A stretch of 64,000 nt of DNA from Notospermus geniculatus (taxonomy: Eukaryota > Nemertea > Pilidiophora > Heteronemertea > Lineidae). Below the pieces are notes generated by a model. It ran no database searches. It saw nothing but the letters and a program-made list of their open reading frames with translations, and was not told the origin of the DNA. Shown here in pieces: positions 45,672 through 56,500 of this stretch. Position numbers and translations under genes: made by a program. The stretch lies in contig NMRB01000153.1 of assembly GCA_002633025.1 (NCBI GenBank), positions 370,027-434,026 of the forward strand, read 5' to 3'. The stretch's first letter is position 1. Each line of letters opens with the position of its first letter.

Positions 45672-46901
45672 CTAAATTACCTGAGCCGACGGATGCCGAG
45701 CGAGAATCTCCCTCATCCTCCATTCCGAGTCCAGCCTGAAGAACTCTTCTATTGTTATCGACCCCTGTCGGAGCAGTTGTTGTCTGATGCGTCGACGTCG
45801 GAGTTCGCGACGCGCTGAGTACCGGTGACAGTAGCCGGTCAGCTCAATAGCGAACCAAACAACAGACACCCCGATGGCTAAAGTGATACAAAACGCTAAC
45901 ATAAACATACAAAATCCGAATAGGAATCGTGTGCTCTCCAAATCCGATTCCGTTGCTCGCCAATCGTCCAGTGTCTCCTGGTACAAGGTCTGCATTTTTG
46001 CGGTCAGATACCCCGAGATGCCGGCGATTGCGAACAGTACTGAGCACAGCAAATACAAACATGGCCGACGATTTCGGGTGCAGGTCTGGACGTCATAGCA
46101 CCAGGCAGATAAATACCTCTCATTCAATGTCAGAGCGCTTAACTCGGGTGAGGGGACATCTGCGTAACGACCCTGACAGATTTCACATCGGTTTGAGTTG
46201 CGTCTGAGCGTCCACTCGACTAAACAACTGCGATGGCACTTCTCCAAACCACCCCTGCAATTACATCCGGTAGCAACAAGTTCTTCGTTCGTGTCGCTTC
46301 GTGTGAGCTGACAGATCCGACACGCAGAGTCATTGGACGTGGACGGACTCGCTGGTGTGGCCTCCACTTCAATGTTAATTTCAGTGTCACCTAAAGCATT
46401 TATACCGTCTGTTGCGGCAGTGACGTCATCCCCGGGAGCCGTCTGCGACCGGAAGGACTTCACTTGTCCACTTCCTGTACACTCTCTGCTATCTGGGACG
46501 GAAATACTTTGATGACAGGTCACCGGGTCATCATGTCCTGAAGTACCAGAAGTGGCTATGGCTATGGTACCAGGATCACGTGTTTGCGATTCGACTTCAT
46601 CTCCATTCATTCGTTCGGACGGATCATCACCCTTGCATTCTCCACTCTCCACCTTTAAGAAGCATGCAGCCAAAACGTTTGATTCCGACCCCGGAGAACC
46701 TTCGTCCTCCTGGTCGCCTGCCTCGAGTCTCCCTTCTGTTGTCACATCCTCTTTGGAGTCGGTCGTCTGCTCCTCCTCCACCTTTTGGCATGATGTTCTC
46801 GTCTCCAGTTCACTGGCGGCCCGCCGTGTTGCAGACGATTCTTCCCGGCTCTCGGGGTTTCCGAGGTCCTCGTTACTGTGTATGACTCGTGAATTGGACA
46901 T
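45672..46901 (-). CDS. MARCH-type membrane RING-CH E3 ubiquitin ligase, 409 aa
   Basis: The CDS is one exon. Residues 1-190 are acidic, Ser/Thr/Glu-rich and probably disordered. A C4HC3 RING-CH (RING-variant) finger follows at 194-242: C194-x2-C197, GCNC at 212-215 (C213, C215), seven residues, H223-x2-C226, C239-x2-C242. Two membrane helices lie at about 281-300 and 327-352, separated by a short loop, followed by a basic Arg-rich tail (RRELRRRRIRQQ). This layout is that of MARCH proteins, which recruit E2 enzymes at endosomal, ER or plasma membranes and ubiquitinate membrane proteins. The closest vertebrate member cannot be named from sight. A minus-strand acceptor-like taattttacag lies near 46938, suggesting a 5' UTR intron. 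The CDS is divergent from the DCST2-like gene. Confidence 0.92.
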   Translation of the reverse strand: MSNSRVIHSNEDLGNPESREESSATRRAASELETRTSCQKVEEEQTTDSKEDVTTEGRLEAGDQEDEGSPGSESNVLAACFLKVESGECKGDDPSERMNGDEVESQTRDPGTIAIATSGTSGHDDPVTCHQSISVPDSRECTGSGQVKSFRSQTAPGDDVTAATDGINALGDTEINIEVEATPASPSTSNDSACRICQLTRSDTNEELVATGCNCRGGLEKCHRSCLVEWTLRRNSNRCEICQGRYADVPSPELSALTLNERYLSAWCYDVQTCTRNRRPCLYLLCSVLFAIAGISGYLTAKMQTLYQETLDDWRATESDLESTRFLFGFCMFMLAFCITLAIGVSVVWFAIELTGYCHRYSARRELRRRRIRQQLLRQGSITIEEFFRLDSEWRMREILARHPSAQVI

Positions 46902-46938
46902 TCTGTTCGGTGTATACGGTATAGAGGTCGGAAGTCAC

Positions 46939-47416
46939 TGTAAAATTAGAAACCAAGCATTGGAATTATAGGGTTATCGATTATCACTTAATGTCAGAAG
47001 GCTAATCTACAGTCGCCGGTCCAGCCAACATACATGGCCATGCCACAGTCGTCGTGTCAAATTCACACATTCTCCGGGCGACGAGATCTAGGCCTACGTG
47101 ATGATGTTTTAGCCAGGCCTCAGGTCTTTAGGAAAGTCCCACTCTAATTCCATTTCAAGTACCCTACCTTGGTCTGTTGACAGTAGTTTTTACATTGCAC
47201 TGATGCATGTGATGAGCTGCATGCATCGTATCGTGGTCAGCCATGTCACGGTGAGGCGGCCGCCCACGATGACGTCACTGTCATTTCACCAATCACGGTC
47301 GCGCTGTGTTGGACCAGAGAGTGCGACGTGACGTCAACTCAAGATATCAAGGAATGGACATGCCGCATTGAAACCGTCTGCTGTGGAACCAGAAAATCTG
47401 CCGAAACTTTTGGACC
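46939..47416. promoter_or_regulatory. Divergent promoter region between RING-CH and DCST2-like genes
   Basis: Start codons lie 515 bp apart on opposite strands. Two perfect cAMP-response palindromes TGACGTCA occur at 47270-47277 and 47329-47336, and a CCAAT box (caccaatcac) lies at 47289-47293 between them. A short upstream ORF (ATGGACATGCCGCATTGA, 47354-47371) precedes the DCST2 start. Bidirectional use is an inference. The transcription start sites are not visible. Confidence 0.5.
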
Positions 47417-47535
47417 ATGGCCCACGCAAAATTGATATGGCAGGGCTACAAAATAAAGAAGGCGTTGAATAAAGTGAAGAGGGCCAAGATTAATGCTGAA
47501 AGAGCAAGACAAGGGTTACCACCATGGAGACCTTG
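47417..47535 (+). CDS. DCST2: DCST2-like exon 1
   Basis: MAHAKLIWQGYKIKKALNKV followed by a basic stretch and GLPPWRP. The start is the first in-frame ATG in a good context (accATGg). The donor is gtaaga, leaving TG of a Trp codon. Only the last 14 nt of this exon recur at the head of copy 2. Confidence 0.8.
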
Positions 47536-50500
47536 GTAAGAAAATGAGAAAGAAGTGTTTCTCTCCGAGTTTGATGAGTGAGAGACTTGGCAACTTTTGG
47601 CACAGTAGGCTTACCGGTAACATCAATTCATCATCTGAATTTCCGTGACGAAAAAATGAATTTTATGTCGATATGTCTATCGTTTAACGTTCTTCTCTGT
47701 CTCCCCTAGGTATGAACAATGTTTCGTCAACTTCCTTTCCTGCATGAGAGAAACCATATGCCTCGCGTTCTGTCCGTGCTGCATCTACGAAGCCCACAGA
47801 ACGAAGGTCCGCGAAAAGACGTCAAAATCAGCATTTGGACGACTCCTCATCGATGGGACTTATGAGAATGATATCTTAAAACATTTTATTGGTAAGAACT
47901 GCGAATTTATAAAGAACATGTTGAAGTTCCTTTGCAGTAGGTCTAAGCGTTGTTTGTGCCATTCTCGAGAAAGAATCAAAGGCCCAATTTAGGCCTACTG
48001 TTCATTCCAGTTCCGAGTGGCGCGAGGTTTATGAACCATAGCGCCGCAACGCCTGGGCCGATTTTGATGAAACATGCGTCAATCGACTTGTCTTTCTTGC
48101 CGGTATCTTAAAATCCAAGTTTCATCGGACTTTATTGCAGTTAAGTCGTTGAAATTGACAGAAATGTCATTTTCGCCGATCGGCTGCCTCCATTGAAATG
48201 ACGTCATCGCCAGCGCCACACGAGGAACGTCTGATCGGACTATTTGTTCGGGGGAGAGAAGCCTCTCAGACAGTTCGCATCTGACCTCGGTTTATTCCAT
48301 GCTAACAGAGATTTATTGTCCGTCAAATGAATAAAATTACATTTAGTCAAATATAGCAACGGAAAACATCCATATTTCTAGCACATAAACTCACAGGGAA
48401 AAACTCCGCTGAACACGTGAACGCAGGAGCGGCTGCCCACCCCTACGAAAAATCGACGCGACCACGCAAAACACAGCGCTCGTAGCGGCCAAATCGTAGA
48501 ACTACACTTGGTACACAACCTCGCGTGCAAATGTACAGGGGTCAAAATATCGAGAAATAGTGGAAATATCGCGATGAAGCTTGGATTTTAAGATACCGGC
48601 AAGAAAGACAAGTCGATTGACGTATGTTTCATCAAAATCGGCCAAAGCGTTGCGGAGCTATCGCTGATAAACCTCGCGCCACTCGGAACTGGAATGAACA
48701 GTAGTGTGAGCGAACCCGGACATGTCTACGACCAAAGAAATGATTCTGACATCTCTCCTCAGGTTTCTTCGCTGGTCTTTCTCTCTCCATGCTTTTCTTC
48801 CTCCTGCTGATCTACCAACTGGAGTATAAATGGATTGTGGCGACACCTATCGCCGGGACTCTGGGACTTATTCTCTCCATCGGGTTGGCCTTCAGTACGC
48901 CTGTCAGATGTATCGTGATTCTGATGTTACCGCAGTTATTTACCAGTAAGTTTAATTTGAACCTGTCCAGAGTAACCTCAGCCATGATTTAAGGTTGATT
49001 CGATGAGAATCTACACTTACACTTTCTCCATATCCCAGAAAAATTGAGAAGTCTGGTATTCATCAGAGACTGTCGTAAAGAACCTTTTTATTACACCTGA
49101 TCAATAATCCTATCAAGAGATTTGACTCTGATCAACCTGTGACTCCTAAACTATCGTACATTTCATATATACAATGTCATAATACCCTGCGTACGAAACA
49201 TGACTGTCGTCTAAATTGCATATACAGTTTATGGGCGCAATTCACTCGCCAGAGACTTTGTCCCGACGATGTTGTTAGAGGTTTGACTGGAAACTACTCT
49301 CACTCCTAAAAGAAGACGGCAAAGTTTAATTTTCTCGCTGTTTTACTGTAGCCCATAAGCTGTATATTCACACAAGCTTTGGCTGATGTTGAATGTTGAA
49401 GATGTCACGTGACAGTGAGTCTTAACCAATCAGAGCCAACGATTCCATTGTATTTTGAATTTTTGTTCATCAGGTCGAGGCCGAGCGTTCATCACTGCCT
49501 ACATCTTTATCCTGATCCTTGGAGGACCAGCCAAAAACTTTGCTCACAACACGCAGGTCCTCTCAGCCAGCGTGACTTGTGGTCAGGACGCCGTCTATAA
49601 AGTGACGAAGGCAGCTGTTCGGGCTGCATTGGCGCCAATTTTTGGTAAGGTCTACAAAGAGTCAACGAGGTGACCACCTCCATGTTTAGGCCGACATGAG
49701 CGTCGGTGCCATATTTTTGAATACCCCCCCCCCCCTAACTGTCGATGTCCTAAACTTGATTGTTTGAGCGTATTGGATAGACATATTACTCTGTGGCATC
49801 CGGATGTCCGGTCAAAATATTGGCCATAGTTTCTCTTTAATTCTTCTAGACATCCGAGACGCTATAAGAAATGTCATTCAAACCCTGAAGGACTTAGCCA
49901 ACAAGTTACAACAAGCATTCATTGACATGAAGAAGTGTTTTGAAGAAGTTGGTAGGTAGTTGCCAGATCGACACGGGTTGTGCTGAATGACCAAAAGTTC
50001 TCGTCCAACATCAGGCTAGAAAACAAAGAATTTGTTAAAGGAGTTAGACGCCGAAGTTGTAAACACTCACTCACTGGTTCTCTATCCACGGACGCCTGCG
50101 GTGCTGCCACCTATTGTCGGTGATATGTACTGACGTGAATATCGTGAGTGAGTTGCATCGGACCGGGAACCAGTCTAACGATCACGGGTGCTGCCACCTG
50201 CACGAAGGAATAAAACTAGTTTGCCGACCATATTTGTAAACAAACCAGCTTGTTTACAACTTCGGCGTCTAACTCCTTTAACACCGTTAAGTGTCGATCA
50301 GCTGGGTTATAACTTTCGACGCCACCGATACGGTCTTCACCATGCCTGAAACCTTTGGTTTCGTCTTATACTGTACAAAAGCTGGTTATCATTTTTCTTC
50401 TAGGTGCCGCCATCGGCCGCGCTTTTGCTTGGCTGGATAACGCCGTGGTCAAGTGTAATGAGAACATGTCGAGTCCGTACGTCAAGTGTATGGATGCATT

Positions 50501-53500
50501 CAACAAGGCTGTCGAGGAATGCAGGTTAGTACTTGAAGTAGTTTGCCGGGAGCTCGCGCTAGGGAAGCACCGCTGGTGTAGTGGTATCATGCAAGATTCC
50601 CATTCTTGCGACCCGGGTTCGATTCCCGGGCGGTGCAGATTTTTTCGCTTTTTTATTTCATTTCAAATAAAAGATTACCTAGCTGTTTTTTCTTTCGATA
50701 TTTTAGATCTTTATTGTTTTCTTTTATTCAGAGAGACGTTGGGTGTCATGAAGTTCCTGTGTGAGATCCCAAATGGAATTAAACACGTTTGTCACGTGGC
50801 ACGGCGTGAGTTCATTTTGACCACATCACCACTCAGAATTGCGATATCGCCAAGGCGTACACCTATGGGCATTGGTGAACTACAGTAAATTTTGTTGGGA
50901 CACCCGCTATTTTGTCGGGATATTCCATTTTCTTTAGAATATACCACTTGTTGGTACGTTTACTGATCTTTCTAGGAAGCAACGGTCAGGTGGCCGTCGC
51001 ATGCAAAGAAGTCTGTAACAAGAGGCCCGTGGGCCTTGCGCTCAGCTGACATTTGATGCCTCGGCTTGATAAGGCACACTGCAGTCTTAGGAACGTTAGT
51101 CGGTGAAACCCATCCTCACTCCTTTTTCAGTTGGCGAGTTATTGTGTAAACTGACGGAGAAGGTCAGACGTTTCTTCCACAAACATGTGACCTCAAGTAA
51201 GCCAATTCTTTGACAACTTCGCCGAATGCTTCTCTTATTATTTTATGAATGTCCCAAGCGGCCAAGTTTGGGCCGCTAACGCCATTTCTATTTCACCAGT
51301 CCTTAATACGTGTACTAAATCCTGTTTTCTTTCAGACATCAATAAAGCGATTCACGATGTCCGAGAAATGTTTTACTTCAACGTGACCTTTGTACATCGT
51401 TACGAACACAACTTTGAACAGACGAAATCTTATGACGAGATTCGTCGAGACATNNNNNNNNNNNNNNNNNNNNNNNNNNNNNNNNNNNNNNNNNNNNNNN
51501 NNNNNNNNNNNNNNNNNNNNNNNNNNNNNNNNNNNNNNNNNNNNNNNNNNNNNNNNNNNNNNNNNNNNNNNNNNNNNNNNNNNNNNNNNNNNNNNNNNNN
51601 NNNNNNNNNNNNNNNNNNNNNNNNNNNNNNNNNNNNNNNNNNNNNNNNNNNNNNNNNNNNNNNNNNNNNNNNNNNNNNNNNNNNNNNNNNNNNNNNNNNN
51701 NNNNNNNNNNNNNNNNNNNNNNNNNNNNNNNNNNNNNNNNNNNNNNNNNNNNNNNNNNNNNNNNNNNNNNNNNNNNNNNNNNNNNNNNNNNNNNNNNNNN
51801 NNNNNNNNNNNNNNNNNNNNNNNNNNNNNNNNNNNNNNNNNNNNNNNNNNNNNNNNNNNNNNNNNNNNNNNNNNNNNNNNNNNNNNNNNNNNNNNNNNNN
51901 NNNNNNNNNNNNNNNNNNNNNNNNNNCAGGTTCTCACCAACCAATGGCTCGTCATGACTGAATCAGGTTCTCACCAACCAATGGCCCGTTATGACTGAAT
52001 CAGGTTCTCACCAACCAATGGCCCGTCATGGCTGAATCAGGTTCTCACCAACCAATGGCCCGTTATGACAGAATCAGGTTCTCACCAACCAATGGCACGT
52101 CATGACTGAATCAGGTTCTCACCAACCAATGGCCCGTCATGACAGAACCAGGTTCTCACCAACCAATGGCTCGTCATGACAGAACCAGGTTCTCACCAAC
52201 CAATGGCCCGTCATGACAGAACCAGGTTCTCACCAACCAATGGCCCGTCATGACAGAACCAGGTTCTCACCAATTTATGGCTCGCCATGACAACAAGTTC
52301 TCACCAACCTGACAGTATATCCTCTCACCATTCCAGCTTCCTTACGACTGGCCAAGTTCGAGAGGAGGAGACTGATAACTGGTATAATCTTCCTGGCTGG
52401 TAGCATGATCCACGCGGGCTTCTACCTCCTCATGGACTTCATGACCTACGATAATCTCTGGACCGTTAGGAAACACATGGAGCTTAAAGTACACGATGAT
52501 GGTAAGTCTGCAAAACAAGACGTGTTTACAACCACACCGAAAGATACACAACAAAAGTTTAACTTTGTAGCACCGGGCCAGAGAGAGGTATGTCGTGAAG
52601 GACGACTGATGTCACACCGCCGCAGTAGATCCCTACAGCGGGCGTGGCAGATGTGCATGCACTGCAGCGGCAGCAAAACACCAACCGTGCAGACCATGTC
52701 CCATCATTTCTTGGCGTAACGCAGCCCAGACGTAGTGATATGCCACGTGATTGTCATGGTTCGTAATCTCAGGATTGCAACCACTGCGACACCATTCAAT
52801 CGTCCGACTGAAACATTCACGAAGAGATTAGCGCCGTATCGAAAGCCAATTGCCGCATGTCATGATTGAACATGGAGACCTTGGTAAGAAAATGAGAAAG
52901 AAGTGTTTCTCTCCGAGTTTGATGAGTGAGAGACTTGGCAACTTTTGGCACAGTAGGCTTACTGGTAACATCAATTCATCATCTGAATTTCCGTGACGAA
53001 AAAATGAATTTTATGTCGATATGTCTATCGTTTAACGTTCTTCTCTGTCTCCCCTAGGTATGAACAATGTTTCGTCAACTTCCTTTCCTGCATGAGAGAA
53101 ACCATATGCCTCGCATTCTGTCCGTGCTGCATCTACGAAGCCCACAGAACGAAGGTCCGCGAAAAGACGTCAAAATCAGCATTTGGACGACTCCTCATCG
53201 ATGGGACTTATGAGAATGATATCTTAAAACATTTTATTGGTAAGAAGTGCGAATTTATAAAGAACATGTTGAAGTTCCTTTGCAGTAGGCCTAAGCGTTG
53301 TTTGTGCCATTCTCGAGAAAGAATCAAAGGCCCAATTTAGGCCTAGTGTGAGCGAACCCGGACATGTCTACGACCAAAAAAAAGATTCTGACATCTCTCC
53401 TCAGGTTTCTTCGCTGGCCTTTCTCTCTCCATGCTTTTCTTCCTCCTGCTGATCTACCAACTGGAGTATAAATGGATTGTGGCGACACCTATCGCCGGGA

Positions 53501-56500
53501 CTCTGGGACTTATTCTCTCCATCGGGTTGGCCTTCAGTACACCTGTCAGATGTATCGTGATTCTGATGTTACCGCAGTTATTTACCAGTAAGTTAATTTG
53601 AACCTGTCCAGAGAAACCTGAGCCATGATTTAAGGTTGATTCGATGAGAATCAACACTTACACTTTCTCCATATCCCAGAAAAATTGAGAAGTCTGGTAT
53701 TCATCAGATACTCTCGTAAAGAAGCTTTTTATGACACCTGATCAATAATTCTATCAAGAAGATTTGACTCTGATCAACCTGTGACTCCTAAACTATCCTA
53801 CATTTCATATATACAATGTCATAATACCCTGCGTACGAAACATGACTGTCGTCTAAATTGCGTATACAGTTTATGGGCGCAATAGACTATATCACTCCAA
53901 AAGAGCGCAGCACCTGACGGGTACTACAGCGTCACGACGTCCCGTACTCATTCCATGACATCTTGACTTGAGACAACGTCAAAATGAATGAATGAATGAA
54001 TTTATTATTAATCATTTACCCTCAGGGGGCATTACATACAATTTGAGTTGATCATTATTTACGTCATGATCGCTGAAACAAGTGGAGGTTTTTCGAGTGA
54101 CGTCACCGCGTTCAGAATGGGGGACGGGACGTCGTGACGCTGTAGGCCTAGCTAGCGACCCGTCAGGTGCTGCGCTCTATTGGAGTGATAGAGTCTATTC
54201 ACTCGCCAGAGACTTTGTCCAGGATGGTGTTAGAGGTTTGACCGGAAACTACTCTCACTCCTAAAAGAAGACGGCAAAGTTTTCTCGCTGTTTTACTGTA
54301 GCCCATAAGCTGTATATTCAAACAACTAATTGGCTGATGTTGAATGTTGAAGATGTCACGTGACAGTGAGTCTTTACCAATCAGAGCCAACGATTCCATT
54401 GTATTTTGAATTTTTGTTCATCAGGTCGAGGCCGAGCGTTCATCACTGCCTACATCTTTATCCTGATCCTTGGAGGACCAGCCAAAAACTTTGCTCACAA
54501 CACGCAGGTCCTCTCAGCCAGCGTGACTTGTGGTCAGGACGCCGTCTATAAAGTGACGAAGGCAGCTGTTCGGGCTGCATTGGCGCCAATTTTTGGTAAG
54601 GTCTACAAAGAGTCAACAAGGTGACCACCTCCATGTTTAGGCCGACATGAGCGTCGGTGCCATATTTTTGAATAACCCCCCAAACTGTCGATGTCCTTTT
54701 TTGCCCTTTTTAACTGTCGATGTTATTTTTGAGCGTATTGGATAGACATATTACTCTGTGGCATCCGGATGTCCGGTCAAAATATTGGCTATAGTTTCTC
54801 TTTAATTCTTCTAGACATCCGAGACGCTATAAGAAATGTCATTCAAACCCTGAAGGATTTAGCCAACAAGTTACAACAAGCATTCATTGACATGAAGAAG
54901 TGTTTTGAAGAAGTTGGTAGGTAGTTGCCAGATCGACACGGGTTGTGCTGAATGACCAAAAGTTCTCGTCCAACATCAGGCTAGAAAACAAAGATGGGTT
55001 ATAACTTTCGACGCCACATACGGTCTTCACCATGCCTGAAACCTTTGGTTTCGTCTTATACTGTACAAAAACTGGTTATCATTTTTCTTCTAGGTGCCGC
55101 CATCGGCCGCGCTTTTGCTTGGCTGGATAACGCCGTGGTCAAGTGTAACGAGAACATGTCGAGTCCGTACGTCAAGTGTATGGATGCATTCAACAAGGCT
55201 GTCAAGGAATGCAGGTTAGTACTTGAAGTAGTTGGCCGGGTGCTCGCGCTAGGGAAGCACCGCTGGTGTAGTGGTATCATGCAAGATTCCCATTCTTGCG
55301 ACCCGGGTTCGAATACCGGGCGATGCAGATTTTTTTCGCTTTTTTTATTTCATTTCAAATAAAAGATTACCTAGCTGTTTTTTCTTTCGATATTTTAGAT
55401 CTACATGTATATTGTTTTCTTTTATTCAGAGAGACGTTGGGTGTCATGAAGTTCCTGTGTGAGATCCCAAATGGAATTAAACACGTTTGTCACGTGGCAC
55501 GGCGTGAGTTCATTTTGACCACATCACCACTCGGAATTGCGATATCGCCAATGTGTAGGCCTACACCTATGGGCATTGGTGAACAGTAAATTTTATTTGG
55601 ACACCCGCTACTTGTCGGGATTTTCCATTTTCTTTAGAATATACCACTTGTTGGTACGTTTACTGATCTTTCTAGGAAGGAACGGTCAGGTGGCCGTCGC
55701 ATGCAAAGAAGTCTGTAAAAAACCCATCCTCACTCCTTTTTCAGTTGGCGAGTTATTGTGTAAACTGACGGAGAAGGTCAGACGTTTCTTCCACAAACAT
55801 GTGACCTCAAGTAAGCCAATTCTTTGACAACTTCGCCGAATGCTTCTCTTATTATTTTATGAACGTCCCAAGCGGCCAAGTTTGGGCCGCTAACGCCATT
55901 TCTATTTCACCAGTCCTTAATACGTGTACTAAATCCTGTTTTCTTTCAGACATCAATAAAGCGATTCACGATGTCCGAGAAATGTTTTACTTCAACGTGA
56001 CCTTTGTACATCGTTACGAACACAAATTTGAACAGACGAAATCTTATGACGAGATTCGTCGAGACATAATGGCGGAGATAAACGCCCGGCTCAAGTTCTT
56101 TACTGATCTGATTTTCTGGACCAACAGCCTCCTTATTCTTATGTTCATCTGGCTGTTTATAAGGTAAACATGATACATGTATTCCATAATCTGTTAGCAT
56201 TTTGAACTTCGATAAATTCGGTAATGTTGCCTGTACTTTGGTTGGCAACCAAGCTTTTCCTCTCGGAACGAAGAGGCTGAACCCTTTCTTTTGTCACGTC
56301 TCCCACATCGACAGGTTTTCTGTTTGTTCTTGCTTGGTGGCCCAGCGGGCGAGGGGGNGAAAAACTCCCCCCCCCCCCATTTGTACCCGTTTCTCGCCCG
56401 TCATACTAACATGCCATCTATTTCAGTGCCATCAACTACCGCCGGAAGTACCTGCAAAAGGAACGATTCGACAATTACTATATCACGTTCGCGCTGAGGG

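Larger units (their letters stand above)
47521..52868 (+). pseudogene. Copy 1 of the duplicated DCST2 exon 2-11 block (damaged)
   Basis: Exons: 47710-47891, 48763-48945, 49474-49644, 49850-49951, 50404-50524, 50732-50805, 50976-51196 (broken), 51336 to at least 51453, and 52337-52501. Exon 10 falls in the N gap. Lengths and splice sites equal copy 2 except exon 8, where an 86-nt insertion brings an in-frame TGA at 51047-51049. Coding differences from copy 2 are few: exon 6 Glu/Lys (GAG/AAG), exon 8 Ser/Arg, exon 9 Asn/Lys. Copy 1 exon 11 ends in phase 1 while copy 2 exon 2 needs phase 2, so reading straight through both copies shifts frame. If this is an assembly join of haplotypes, the block is an allele and not a pseudogene. 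Confidence 0.75.

Noticed and set aside
51245-51998. Open frames of 188-238 aa across the N run
   Set aside because: They are open only because N codons do not produce stops. Only the exon 9 portion (51336-51453) is meaningful.
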